From the NCBI RefSeq assembly GCF_042680605.1, contig NZ_JBHUEE010000001.1:1-64000 (forward strand): a stretch of DNA of 64,000 nt, given 5' to 3'. Of this stretch, positions 56,379-64,000 are shown one piece after another (the stretch's first letter is position 1; each line of letters opens with the position of its first letter). The translations under genes were made by a program, and so were the position numbers. Origin of the DNA: Allobogoriella deserti (GTDB taxonomy: Bacteria > Actinomycetota > Actinomycetes > Actinomycetales > Actinomycetaceae). Below the pieces are notes generated by a model that was given only the letters and a program-made list of their open reading frames with translations, was not told the origin of the DNA and made no database searches.

Positions 56379-57665
56379 ATGCCAGCCGTGGTGGTCGTCG
56401 GCGCGCAATGGGGCGACGAGGGCAAGGGCAAGGCGACGGATCAGCTCGGATCCCGGGTCGACTACGTCGTGAAGTTCAACGGTGGGAACAACGCCGGGCA
56501 CACCGTCGTCGTCGGCGACGAGAAGTACGCCCTGCACCTGCTGCCGTCGGGCATCCTCTCGCCGGGATGCGTCCCGGTGATCGGCAACGGTGTGGTCGTC
56601 GACCTCGAGGTTCTCTTCGAGGAGATCGACGGGCTGCAGGCCCGGGGCGTGGACACCTCGAAGCTGCTCGTCTCCGCCAACGCCCACCTGATCCCGCCGT
56701 ACAACCGCACCCTCGACAAGGTGACCGAACGGTTCCTCGGCAAGCGGCAGATCGGCACCACCGGCCGAGGCATCGGGCCGACCTACGCGGACAAGATGAG
56801 CCGGGTCGGGATCCGCGTGCAGGACTTGTTCGACGCCTCGATCCTGCGGCAGAAGGTCGAGGGGGCGCTGGCGCAGAAGAACCAGTTGCTGGTCAAGGTC
56901 TACAACCGTCGCGCTGTCGAGGTCGACGAGATCACCGACGGCCTGCTCGCCTACGCCGAACGGTTGCGTCCGATGGTCGCGGACACCTCGCTGGTGCTCA
57001 ACCAGGCGCTCGACGCCGGCAAGACCGTGGTCTTCGAAGCCGGCCAGGCCACCATGCTCGACGTCGACCACGGGACCTATCCCTTCGTGACCTCCTCCTC
57101 CGCCGTGGCGGCCGGCGCGTGCACGGGCTCGGGCGTCGGTCCGACGCGGCTGGACCGCATCGTCGGCGTCATCAAGGCCTACACCACGCGGGTCGGGGAG
57201 GGGCCGTTCCCGACCGAGCTGCTCGACGACGACGGAGAGTTCCTGCGCAAGACCGGGGGTGAGTACGGCGTCACCACCGGCCGTCCCAGGCGTACCGGCT
57301 GGTACGACGCGGTCATCGCCAGGTACGCCGCACGGGTGAACGGGCTGACCGACCTCGTGCTCACCAAGCTCGACGTGCTCACCGGCCTGGAGCGGGTACC
57401 GGTCTGTGTGGCCTACGAGGTCGACGGCGTGCGCCATGACGAGATGCCGCCGGACCAGTCCGCGTTCCACCACGCGAGGCCGGTCTACGAGTACCTGCCC
57501 GGCTGGTGGGAGGACATCTCGGCGGCACGGACGTTCGAGGAACTGCCCGAGAACTGCCAGCGCTACGTGCTGGCGCTGGAGGAGATGTCCGGCACGCGCA
57601 TCTCCTCGATCGGCGTCGGACCGGACCGTGAGGCGACGATCGTGCGGCACGATCTACTCGACTGA
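56379..57665 (+). CDS. purA: Adenylosuccinate synthetase
   Basis: 428 aa, full length. VVVVGAQWGDEGKGKATDQLG (GTP-binding and catalytic Asp) at the start, NNAGHTVVVGDEKYALHLLPSG, IGTTGRGIGPTYADKMSRVGIR, and C-terminal GVGPDREATIVRHDLLD. Converts IMP and Asp to adenylosuccinate. A housekeeping gene lying inside the sugar locus, with the catabolic operon upstream and the LacI regulator downstream. Confidence 0.98.
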   Translation: MPAVVVVGAQWGDEGKGKATDQLGSRVDYVVKFNGGNNAGHTVVVGDEKYALHLLPSGILSPGCVPVIGNGVVVDLEVLFEEIDGLQARGVDTSKLLVSANAHLIPPYNRTLDKVTERFLGKRQIGTTGRGIGPTYADKMSRVGIRVQDLFDASILRQKVEGALAQKNQLLVKVYNRRAVEVDEITDGLLAYAERLRPMVADTSLVLNQALDAGKTVVFEAGQATMLDVDHGTYPFVTSSSAVAAGACTGSGVGPTRLDRIVGVIKAYTTRVGEGPFPTELLDDDGEFLRKTGGEYGVTTGRPRRTGWYDAVIARYAARVNGLTDLVLTKLDVLTGLERVPVCVAYEVDGVRHDEMPPDQSAFHHARPVYEYLPGWWEDISAARTFEELPENCQRYVLALEEMSGTRISSIGVGPDREATIVRHDLLD

Positions 57666-57831
57666 CGTATCGAGGCAGCGACGACGCGACGCGGTCGTTG
57701 TTTCCGTGCAGGACATTCGTCGGCGCGCGAGCAGGCACCTTACGCCGTGACATAGACACAGAAGCTCGTGGACTGGGACGTCCGACGAGCTGCTTTGAGG
57801 ACACTGTTACCGAGCATCCATGCAAAGGTGA

Positions 57832-57850
57832 ACGCAAGTTACGGTATGGT
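57832..57850 (+). promoter_or_regulatory. Candidate operator-promoter of the LacI gene
   Basis: ACGCAAGTTACG (57832-57843) is followed at once by GTATGGT, a -10-like TATGGT (57845-57850). The arrangement matches that before the second transporter (ACGCAAGTTGCG, then GGTATGAT). The ATG is 63 bases further on. Autoregulation is expected if the regulator binds here. Confidence 0.6.
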
Positions 57851-57912
57851 GAGACTGTAAACTGGTCCTCAGGTGGTCAAGCGTGGTTGCGCCCTGGTAC
57901 CGAGGAGGACGA

Positions 57913-58923
57913 ATGGGGAGTGGGGGGACGACCCTTGCCGAGATCGCTGCGGACGCAGCAGTGTCGGTGGCTACGGTGTCGCGGGTCCTCAACGGCAAAC
58001 CGGGCATATCGGACCGTAAACGTGTCTACATCGAACGCCTACTCGACGAACGTGGCTACGAGCGTCGCAAGCCGCGCCGACCCGGTGCCCTGATCGATCT
58101 CGTCATGAGAGGCATGGACACGCAGTGGGCGGTCGGCCTCCTCCGCGGGGTCCATGCGGAGGCGGCACGTTCGAAGGTCGACGTCGTCACGACCGTCACC
58201 AACGGTCTGCCGGCCGGTTCGTCCGACTGGGTCGAGCGCGTGATGACGCGCGGGACGGACGGGGTGGTGGTCGTCGTCTCCGAAATCGACGAGACGGCGC
58301 GTGAGGAACTCGCGGACCTCCGGGTCCCCATCGTGCTGATCGACCCTGTCGGCACCGATACGAACGCGTACGTCAATGTGTCGGCGACCGACTGGGCCGG
58401 CGGGCGTGACGCCACCGAACACCTCGTCCACCTCGGCCACCGTAGGATCGGGTTCGTCACGGGCCCCATGCGCCTCGAATGCCACGTCGATCGGCTCGAT
58501 GGGTACTACGCCGCGCTCGGGCGCGCGGGCATCGCGTCCGATCCCGAGTTGGTGCGACACGGGGACTCGCTCACCGCGGGTGGCGAGAGGTTCGGCGGCG
58601 AACTGCTCGACCTCGATCACCCGCCGACCGCGATCATCAGCGGATCCGACGAGCAGGCCTACGGAATCTACCTCGCGGCACAGAAACGCGGGCTACGCAT
58701 CCCCGACGACCTATCGGTCACCGGGTTCGACGATGTCGATCTCTGCAAGTGGGTGACGCCCCAACTGACCACGGTGCGTCAGCCCCTGGAGGACATGGCG
58801 TCTGAGGCGACCCGCCTCCTTCTTGCCCTCGCGCGCGGAGACACGATCTCGAGTCGCCGCGTCCAGCTCGCGTCGGAGCTGATCGTTCGCGATTCCACTG
58901 GCCCGGCGCCGGATCGGACCTAG
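57913..58923 (+). CDS. LacI-family transcriptional regulator
   Basis: 336 aa. N-terminal helix-turn-helix TLAEIAADAAVSVATVSRVLNGKPGISDRKRVYIERLLDERGY at about 6-50, then a periplasmic-binding-protein-type effector domain with LIDLVMRGMDTQWAVGLLRG, GTDGVVVVVSEID, TAIISGSDEQAYG and LSVTGFDDVDLCKWVTPQLTTVRQP. It should repress sugar genes until a sugar binds. Start at 57913 follows GAGGAGGAC. It is convergent with the glycosidase gene. Likely targets are the three promoters sharing GCAAGTTRCG. Confidence 0.95.
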   Translation: MGSGGTTLAEIAADAAVSVATVSRVLNGKPGISDRKRVYIERLLDERGYERRKPRRPGALIDLVMRGMDTQWAVGLLRGVHAEAARSKVDVVTTVTNGLPAGSSDWVERVMTRGTDGVVVVVSEIDETAREELADLRVPIVLIDPVGTDTNAYVNVSATDWAGGRDATEHLVHLGHRRIGFVTGPMRLECHVDRLDGYYAALGRAGIASDPELVRHGDSLTAGGERFGGELLDLDHPPTAIISGSDEQAYGIYLAAQKRGLRIPDDLSVTGFDDVDLCKWVTPQLTTVRQPLEDMASEATRLLLALARGDTISSRRVQLASELIVRDSTGPAPDRT

Positions 58924-58929
58924 CCCTCC

Positions 58930-58963
58930 TGGTTCACCTTGCCACTGGTTGCGAGGTGAACCA
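58930..58963. terminator. Bidirectional terminator between the LacI and glycosidase genes
   Basis: TGGTTCACCT and AGGTGAACCA form a perfect 10-bp stem with a 14-base loop, between convergent genes. Confidence 0.75.
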
Positions 58964-59032
58964 CGGGCGAGTGATGATGAGGAGTTTGGTCGACGGGATC
59001 CGGCACCGGGGCGACGGCGTGCGCAGGTCGGC

Positions 59033-60391
59033 TCACCCCGCGCGGAGTTGGCTCAACAGCGTGTCGCGTACCTCGCAGTTCTCGAACGCGAAGGAGTCGG
59101 CAAGAGCGCCGAGCTCCGAATCGTCCAATCCGCGGAGCAGGTCGGCGTACTCCTCGGCCATCGGCTGCGCCAGCAGTATGTTGACCAGGAGGGTGCGTAC
59201 CCAGTCGAAACGCCCCCACGGGTACGGGTCGAAGCTTGGGAACTCGCGCGCGACCAGGTCCTGCACGGGTTGAGTGACCTCCCCGACGCCGACTCCGTCG
59301 CTGCCCCACTGATCGACCGAGAGGCGGCGCTTCTTGGCGACGAAGTCGTCGAAAAGACGACGATACGGCGACTCCGCCCGTGCATTGACGATGCCCTGCC
59401 GGCCGAGATCCTTGTACATCCACGAGGTCCAACTGGCACCGTACTCGCGGTAGATGTCGAGCTGGTCGTCGAGCATGACCCGCCGAGGCGCATCGATCGC
59501 CTCGTCGTTCTCATAGATCGGCGCGAACTCGCCCACGAAGAGCGGTGTGCCGGTGGAGCGCGCGAAGTCAGATCGCTCGAGGAACTTCTTCAGTGCGATG
59601 TCCTTGCTGTAGTGCGGGCTGCGTCCGAGTCCCGCTGCGACATAATCGTGCAGCGCGTAGACGGTGTTCGGTTCGGGCGTGTCGAACATCGAGAAGTCGG
59701 TTGAGTAGGTGTTGCCGTCGAGGAAGATGATGTGGTCCGGGTCGACCTCGCGCACGATCCGGATGAGCTCGGTGTAGACCCGGCCGACGACCTCACCGGT
59801 CTCATCGGCAGGTTCGTTCATGAGGTTGTATCCGGCGACCCATGGATTGCCACGGTATCGCTCGGCGATCGCACGCCACAGGTTGGCGACGCGCTTCTGG
59901 AAGTGGCGGTGCTGCCAGAACTGCGCGAGATGCGTGGGGTTGTCGGAGTGCCAGTGCTGGTTCTGTGAGCCGGGCAGCGCGTGCAGGTCGATGACCGAGT
60001 AGATGCCGTGACGGCCGCACGACTCGATCGCACGGTCGAGGTGACGAAAGCCGCCTTCGAGGATCTCGAACGGGCGGTCGTCTCGCTCCAGATGGCGGTA
60101 GTTGATCGGGATTCGCACGACGTTGAAGCCGTTCTCCCCGAGAAAGGCGGCGTCGGCTTCGGCGAAGAAGCTGTTCAGGATGCGTTCGAAGAACGCATCG
60201 GCCCGGTCCGCACCGAGCACGTCGCGCACCTTTGCGCGCATGAGCGTCTCGTTCGCCGCGTAACCGGTGATGAAGTTCTCCATGTTCAGCCAGCCGCCGA
60301 TGCAGACGCCACGCAGCCGAACGGGCTGGCCGGCGGGATCGATGAACTGGGCGCCTTCTGTGTGCATGACGGGCAAGGACGGTGCGGACAT
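59033..60391 (-). CDS. Cytoplasmic glycoside hydrolase, GH5-like
   Basis: 452 aa, no signal peptide. TIM-barrel of the cellulase (GH5) type: VRLRGVCIGGWLNMENFI, GFNVVRIPINYRHLE, the acid/base Glu in GYNLMNEPADETGEV (about 195), VYALHDYV and the nucleophile Glu in TGTPLFVGEFAPIYEND (about 277), then SWTSWMYKDLGRQG. It should cleave an imported beta-glycoside inside the cell. The ATG at 60391 follows AGAGG at seven bases. Divergent from the second transporter; the shared gap carries the operator-like repeats. Confidence 0.9.
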   Translation of the reverse strand: MSAPSLPVMHTEGAQFIDPAGQPVRLRGVCIGGWLNMENFITGYAANETLMRAKVRDVLGADRADAFFERILNSFFAEADAAFLGENGFNVVRIPINYRHLERDDRPFEILEGGFRHLDRAIESCGRHGIYSVIDLHALPGSQNQHWHSDNPTHLAQFWQHRHFQKRVANLWRAIAERYRGNPWVAGYNLMNEPADETGEVVGRVYTELIRIVREVDPDHIIFLDGNTYSTDFSMFDTPEPNTVYALHDYVAAGLGRSPHYSKDIALKKFLERSDFARSTGTPLFVGEFAPIYENDEAIDAPRRVMLDDQLDIYREYGASWTSWMYKDLGRQGIVNARAESPYRRLFDDFVAKKRRLSVDQWGSDGVGVGEVTQPVQDLVAREFPSFDPYPWGRFDWVRTLLVNILLAQPMAEEYADLLRGLDDSELGALADSFAFENCEVRDTLLSQLRAG

Positions 60392-60437
60392 CACAGGACC
60401 TCTCGCGACGATGTGGGTTCCTTTCGCTAAAGACTAT

Positions 60438-60475
60438 ACGCAAGTTGCGATCGGTATGATGTAGAGTTGCGTTAC
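60438..60475. promoter_or_regulatory. Candidate double operator between glycosidase and second transporter
   Basis: ACGCAAGTTGCG (60438-60449) contains CGCAA-G-TTGCG; AGTTGCGTTACT (60464-60475) carries the inverted half TTGCGT (60467-60472). Between them is a -10-like TATGAT (60454-60459). The divergent position would let one regulator control both the glycosidase and the transporter. Confidence 0.62.
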
Positions 60476-60546
60476 TGATCCTGACTACCGCAACCACAGG
60501 GTCGGCGCGCAGGAGTCCGCCGATCGACCACCACGAAACGGAGACG

Positions 60547-61929
60547 ATGATGTTTCACGCGAGGACTGTTCGCCGTAGTCGATGGCTCGCCGTCACAGCT
60601 GCCGCCGCGATGACTACGAGCCTGACGGGATGTCTCGGCGGAGGTGGTGCCGCGAACGCGGGGTCCGAAGGGTCTGCGACGGAGGGGACGATCACCTGGT
60701 GGGGGTGGACACCCACACCGGAGCTGGCGGAGCAGTACATCTCCGCGTTCAACGAGGAGTACCCCGACATCACGGTCCACTACCGCTACTTCGGGGTGAG
60801 TGACGACTACGTGAACGCGATGCGGCCCGCTCTCGCCGGGAGCGAAGGACCGGACGTCTTCGGAATCTCGGGCGGCAAGCCGACGAGCAACATCGACACG
60901 TACGGCCACGCCGCGGTCGATCTGGAGCCTGCGATCGAGGAGGCGCTCGGGGCGGACTGGCAGGATGAGGTTTCTCAGTCGGGCATCGACACGTTCACAA
61001 CGGAAGACGGCAAGGTTGGCGGACTCTCCCTAGGCGACGTTGCGGCCGGGAATCTCTGGATCAACCAGGACATCTTCGACGAGTACGACCTGGAACCTCC
61101 CACGGATCTTGCGTCATGGAAGCAAGTCTGTGAGGAGCTGCGCTCGCACGACGTCGGATGCCTTGCCGCTGGAGCCGGTCAGGGAATCTTCAACCTCGAC
61201 GTGCTGCATTCGATCTCAGACACGATCGATCCCGAGTTCTTCAACGATGCCGCCAGGCAGGACGAGTCGTGGGATGACCCCCGCTTCGTCCAGGCGCTCG
61301 AGATCTTCCAGCAGCTCCAGGACGACGGGATCATGGATCCCGGAGCTCTCGGCCTGCAGCAGTATCCCGATGCGAACAACATGTTCCTGTCGCAAGAGAG
61401 CGCGATGATCCAGATGGGTACCTGGTATCGCCAGTACACGACACAGACGGGCGCGAGGGCCGGCATCGAGGGAGCGGGCGTCGGTGACTCGGAGCCGTTC
61501 ACCATGATCCCGATCCCCTACCCAGATGTCGCCGGTCAAGGCAACACGGGTCTTCTCTACAAGGATCCCGACGTGGCGCTCGGCGTGAGCACGAGCTCTG
61601 ACGTCCAGGCTGCTGCGACGACATTCGTCACCTGGCTTGCGACATCGAACACGGGGCAGACGCTGATTGCGAACTCGTTGGACCAGAACCCCGCGCTGGC
61701 CGAGGCTACCCCCGACTGGGATGCGATCGATCTCGTGGACCCGCAGGTTCAGCAGCCCGCGCTCGAGGCGCTGCTCGAGATGACCCGCGCGTCGGACCAG
61801 CCCCGAAATGCCCTGCTGAACGCGGACGTCGCCACCGCGATCCAGGACGCGTCGATCGCCGTGCTCGACGGGACCATGACGCCGGAGGACGCCGCCGCGT
61901 CGGTGCAAGCCGCAGCCGAGGGATCCTGA
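60547..61929 (+). CDS. Sugar ABC transporter substrate-binding lipoprotein 2
   Basis: 460 aa. Lipoprotein signal ending TSLTGCLGGGG (Cys about 29). Same fold and motifs as the binding protein at 47767-49128: EGTITWWGWTPTPELAEQY, FNEEYPDITVHY, GPDVFGISGG, LWINQDIFDEYDLEPP and MIQMGTWYRQYT. Two adjacent ATGs (60547, 60550) follow GGAG. It presumably feeds the glycosidase substrate to the permeases behind it. Confidence 0.95.
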   Translation: MMFHARTVRRSRWLAVTAAAAMTTSLTGCLGGGGAANAGSEGSATEGTITWWGWTPTPELAEQYISAFNEEYPDITVHYRYFGVSDDYVNAMRPALAGSEGPDVFGISGGKPTSNIDTYGHAAVDLEPAIEEALGADWQDEVSQSGIDTFTTEDGKVGGLSLGDVAAGNLWINQDIFDEYDLEPPTDLASWKQVCEELRSHDVGCLAAGAGQGIFNLDVLHSISDTIDPEFFNDAARQDESWDDPRFVQALEIFQQLQDDGIMDPGALGLQQYPDANNMFLSQESAMIQMGTWYRQYTTQTGARAGIEGAGVGDSEPFTMIPIPYPDVAGQGNTGLLYKDPDVALGVSTSSDVQAAATTFVTWLATSNTGQTLIANSLDQNPALAEATPDWDAIDLVDPQVQQPALEALLEMTRASDQPRNALLNADVATAIQDASIAVLDGTMTPEDAAASVQAAAEGS

Positions 61930-61930
61930 G

Positions 61931-62866
61931 ATGTCGGTGACGAACACCGAGCCGGCCCTCACGGGGAGACCGCCATTGCAGCGTCGACGCAGGTCTCGCA
62001 GGGTGGAGCGTGGCTCCGGCTTCCCGTGGATTCTTCCGACGCTGATCCTGTCGGTCGGGTTCATCTACTACTGCGTTGGTTACACGGGCGTCATTTCACT
62101 GTACGACTGGAATGGCGTCGGCCCAACCGCGACGCCGGTTGGCCTCGCGAACTATTCCCGGCTGATCAGAGACGACGTCGTCCTACTGACGCTGTGGCAT
62201 ACGGGGATCTACGTCGCGGTCACCTTCATCGTGGAGGCCGTCCTCGGCTTCGCGTTCGCGGCGATGCTCCATTCGAACGTCAGGCTCGGCATTGTCTACA
62301 AGGTGCTGGTGTTCTGCCCGGTGATCATCGCCCCGGCGGTCATGGCGCCGGTCTTCCGGCAGATATATGCCGCCGACGGTGCTCTGAACGAGCTGCTCGG
62401 CGCGCTCAACTTGGGAGTGTTCGCCCAACCTTGGCTCGCGCAGTCGAGTACGGCGCTGGGCGTCATCATCCTCATCGGCATCTGGGAGCGTACCGGCCTA
62501 TATTTCATCCTCTACTACGCCGCGATGAGCCAGGTGGATCACGGGACGATAGAGGCGGCCTGGCTCGACGGCGCCGGAAACATCCGAGTGCTGTGGAGCA
62601 TCGTGCGCCCCAGCGTCGCAGGAACGACCATCGCGCTATTCGTGCTGCAGGCCATATACACGCTGAAGCTGTTCGACGTGCCCTTCCTCGTCTCGCAGGG
62701 AGGGCCGAGCTTCTCGACCGAGTTCCTCGGAACGTACATCTACCGGCAGGGGATCACACAGGCGCACGTCGGGTACGCCGCGGCACTGTCGATTGCGTTG
62801 CTCGCGATCGCGCTTGCTCTGACTCTCGGGCTGAATCTCCGGCGGCGAAAGGAGGGCAGCTCCTGA
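61931..62866 (+). CDS. Sugar ABC transporter permease 3 (MalF type)
   Basis: 311 aa, six membrane segments after a basic 30-residue N-terminus. EAA loop GTIEAAWLDGAGNIRVLWSIVRP. Parallels the permease at 49125-50087 throughout (FYILYYAAMSQ-type core, EFLGTYIY near the end). It starts one base after the binding-protein stop, and its own stop overlaps the next ATG (TGATG) as in the first cassette. Confidence 0.95.
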   Translation: MSVTNTEPALTGRPPLQRRRRSRRVERGSGFPWILPTLILSVGFIYYCVGYTGVISLYDWNGVGPTATPVGLANYSRLIRDDVVLLTLWHTGIYVAVTFIVEAVLGFAFAAMLHSNVRLGIVYKVLVFCPVIIAPAVMAPVFRQIYAADGALNELLGALNLGVFAQPWLAQSSTALGVIILIGIWERTGLYFILYYAAMSQVDHGTIEAAWLDGAGNIRVLWSIVRPSVAGTTIALFVLQAIYTLKLFDVPFLVSQGGPSFSTEFLGTYIYRQGITQAHVGYAAALSIALLAIALALTLGLNLRRRKEGSS

Positions 62867-63654
62867 TGTTCGACCTACGACGACGCTCGTCGACGGTAGC
62901 CATTCAGGTAATCGTCACGGTCATGATCATCCCGTTCGTGTTCCCCCTCATCGCGATGGTGCGGGGATCCCTCGAAGGCCAGGGATGGCAGAACTACCTT
63001 ACGGTTCTCTCGGTCGAAGAGCTGCCGCTGTTCTTCCGAAACAGCATCGTCATCGCCCTCGGCACGCTCGTGCCCGTGTACCTCTGCACGATGCTCGCCG
63101 CGTTCGGGTTCTCGAAACTGCGGATCCCGTTCAAGGAGCTCTACTTCTGGCTGCTGATCGCAACCTTGGCGCTTCCAGAGGTCGTTCTGCTGACGCCGAT
63201 GTTCACGACCGCAATGGCGCTCAATCTGTACAACACGTATCTCGCCGTCATCATCCCACTAGCCGCGCTGCAGCTTCCGTTCACGGTGTTGCTCACGCGC
63301 AATTTCGTGAACGGTATCCCGGACGAGCTGATCGAGGCGGCAGAGCTCGACGGCGCGAGCTTGATGCGCACATTTACACATGTTCTGCTCCCGCTGACCA
63401 AGCCCATCGCTGCGGCCGTCATCGTGCTGACCGTGGTTACGGCGTGGAACAATTTCCTGCTTCCGCTTGTCTTCCTGCAGGACGCCTCGCATCAGACGAT
63501 CACGCAGCTTCCTCTCTTTTTTGTCGGCGAGTTCAGCAATGACCAGACGAAGGTACTCGCGGCCGCGGTCGTCACCATCATTCCCGAGGTGATCACGTAC
63601 ATTGCGCTGCAGAAGTACTTCGAGCGGGGGATGGCTGCAGGCGCCATCAAATGA
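62866..63654 (+). CDS. Sugar ABC transporter permease 4 (MalG type)
   Basis: 262 aa, six membrane segments. EAA-type loop ELIEAAELDGASLMRTFTHVLLP. Ends KYFERGMAAGAIK. Same length and near-identical motif order as the permease at 50087-50875 (FFRNSIVIA, CTMLAAFGFSKLRIP), so the whole cassette was duplicated at some time. Confidence 0.95.
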   Translation: MFDLRRRSSTVAIQVIVTVMIIPFVFPLIAMVRGSLEGQGWQNYLTVLSVEELPLFFRNSIVIALGTLVPVYLCTMLAAFGFSKLRIPFKELYFWLLIATLALPEVVLLTPMFTTAMALNLYNTYLAVIIPLAALQLPFTVLLTRNFVNGIPDELIEAAELDGASLMRTFTHVLLPLTKPIAAAVIVLTVVTAWNNFLLPLVFLQDASHQTITQLPLFFVGEFSNDQTKVLAAAVVTIIPEVITYIALQKYFERGMAAGAIK

Positions 63655-63707
63655 TTGAGCCGGGTTCCGACAAAGGATTGAACCCATCCGATACGAAAGG
63701 AACGACA

Positions 63708-64000
63708 ATGCCACTCATTCAGGTCCATCTCGACAGGGCGCTCTACGATGAGAAGTCCGACGAGATTGCGAACGCGATCCACGAGGCGCAGGTCGATGTG
63801 CTGGCGATACCCGCGAACGACCGGTTCCAGATCTTCCAGCCGCATGAACCGGGCGAGTTGCGCTTCGACCCCACGTACGGTGACGTCGACCGCCGCAGCC
63901 TGTTGGTCATCCAGATCACGATGGTCGCGCGCTACCCGGTGAAACTGAAGCGCGCACTCTATGAGGAGATCGTCGCACGCCTCGAGAAGGACGCCGGTGT
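63708..64000 (+). CDS. Tautomerase family protein (partial, cut by the window end)
   Basis: 97 codons to the window edge without a stop. Starts MPLIQVHLDRALYDEKSDEI, with Pro2 as the likely catalytic base of the tautomerase superfamily, then IHEAQVDVLAIPANDRFQIF and LLVIQITMVARYPVKLKRAL. The next about 30 residues lie outside the window. GAAAGG lies seven bases upstream. It is 53 bases behind the second transporter, where a similar but broken gene follows the first. It might tautomerise a keto acid from the sugar route. Confidence 0.85.
   Translation, partial: MPLIQVHLDRALYDEKSDEIANAIHEAQVDVLAIPANDRFQIFQPHEPGELRFDPTYGDVDRRSLLVIQITMVARYPVKLKRALYEEIVARLEKDAG

Overview
The window is high-GC DNA from an actinobacterium. 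The best evidence is an HspR-type heat-shock system: dnaK-grpE-dnaJ-hspR and clpB, each preceded by HAIR operators (CTTGAGT-N7-ACTCAAG type). Frequent GTG starts, ATGA/GTGA gene overlaps and sugar ABC transporters without their own ATPase fit this. The gene content (clpB, pyrE, fba, purA with HspR) suggests the order Micrococcales; that placement is inference from memory of gene neighbourhoods. No rRNA, tRNA, CRISPR array, insertion sequence or integrase was recognised.

Layout. 0.1-2.7 kb: a minus-strand phosphate group (PstS-like lipoprotein, coiled-coil protein, Na/Pi symporter). 2.8-9.8 kb: small stress and membrane genes (PNPOx-like protein, metallothionein-like zinc protein, CBS protein, PadR regulator, two paralogous membrane proteins flanking an SDR) and fhs. 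9.8-14.7 kb: the HAIR-controlled dnaK operon and hspR, followed by duplicated small membrane proteins. 15.1-19.7 kb: HIT protein, prolyl oligopeptidase, amidase. 19.8-22.5 kb: a large secreted repeat protein and two small genes. 22.8-31.7 kb: an accessory stretch with low gene density, a frameshifted MFS transporter, an FAD monooxygenase, an F420-type reductase, a DUF1062 protein, a secreted protein and a DoxX/SigJ-type sigma factor pair. 32-46.8 kb: core genes (clpB, serine hydrolase, DUF4190 proteins, exonuclease III, pyrE, lemA, CPBP protease, HAD phosphatase, TrmH methylase, fba) and a partner-switching module (STAS, SpoIIE-type phosphatase/kinase, STAS).

47.6-64 kb (continuing past the right edge) is the most distinctive part: a carbohydrate uptake and oxidation locus. 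It holds two paralogous CUT1 transporters, a cytoplasmic GH5-type glycosidase, a LacI regulator, and enzymes that fit a non-phosphorylating sugar oxidation route (SDR dehydrogenase, SMP-30 lactonase, IlvD/Edd dehydratase, zinc alcohol dehydrogenase) plus a tautomerase cut by the window end. Three promoters in the locus share a GCAAGTTRCG element, which suggests one regulon. The housekeeping gene purA lies inside the locus. Between the first transporter and the dehydratase are remnants of broken genes.
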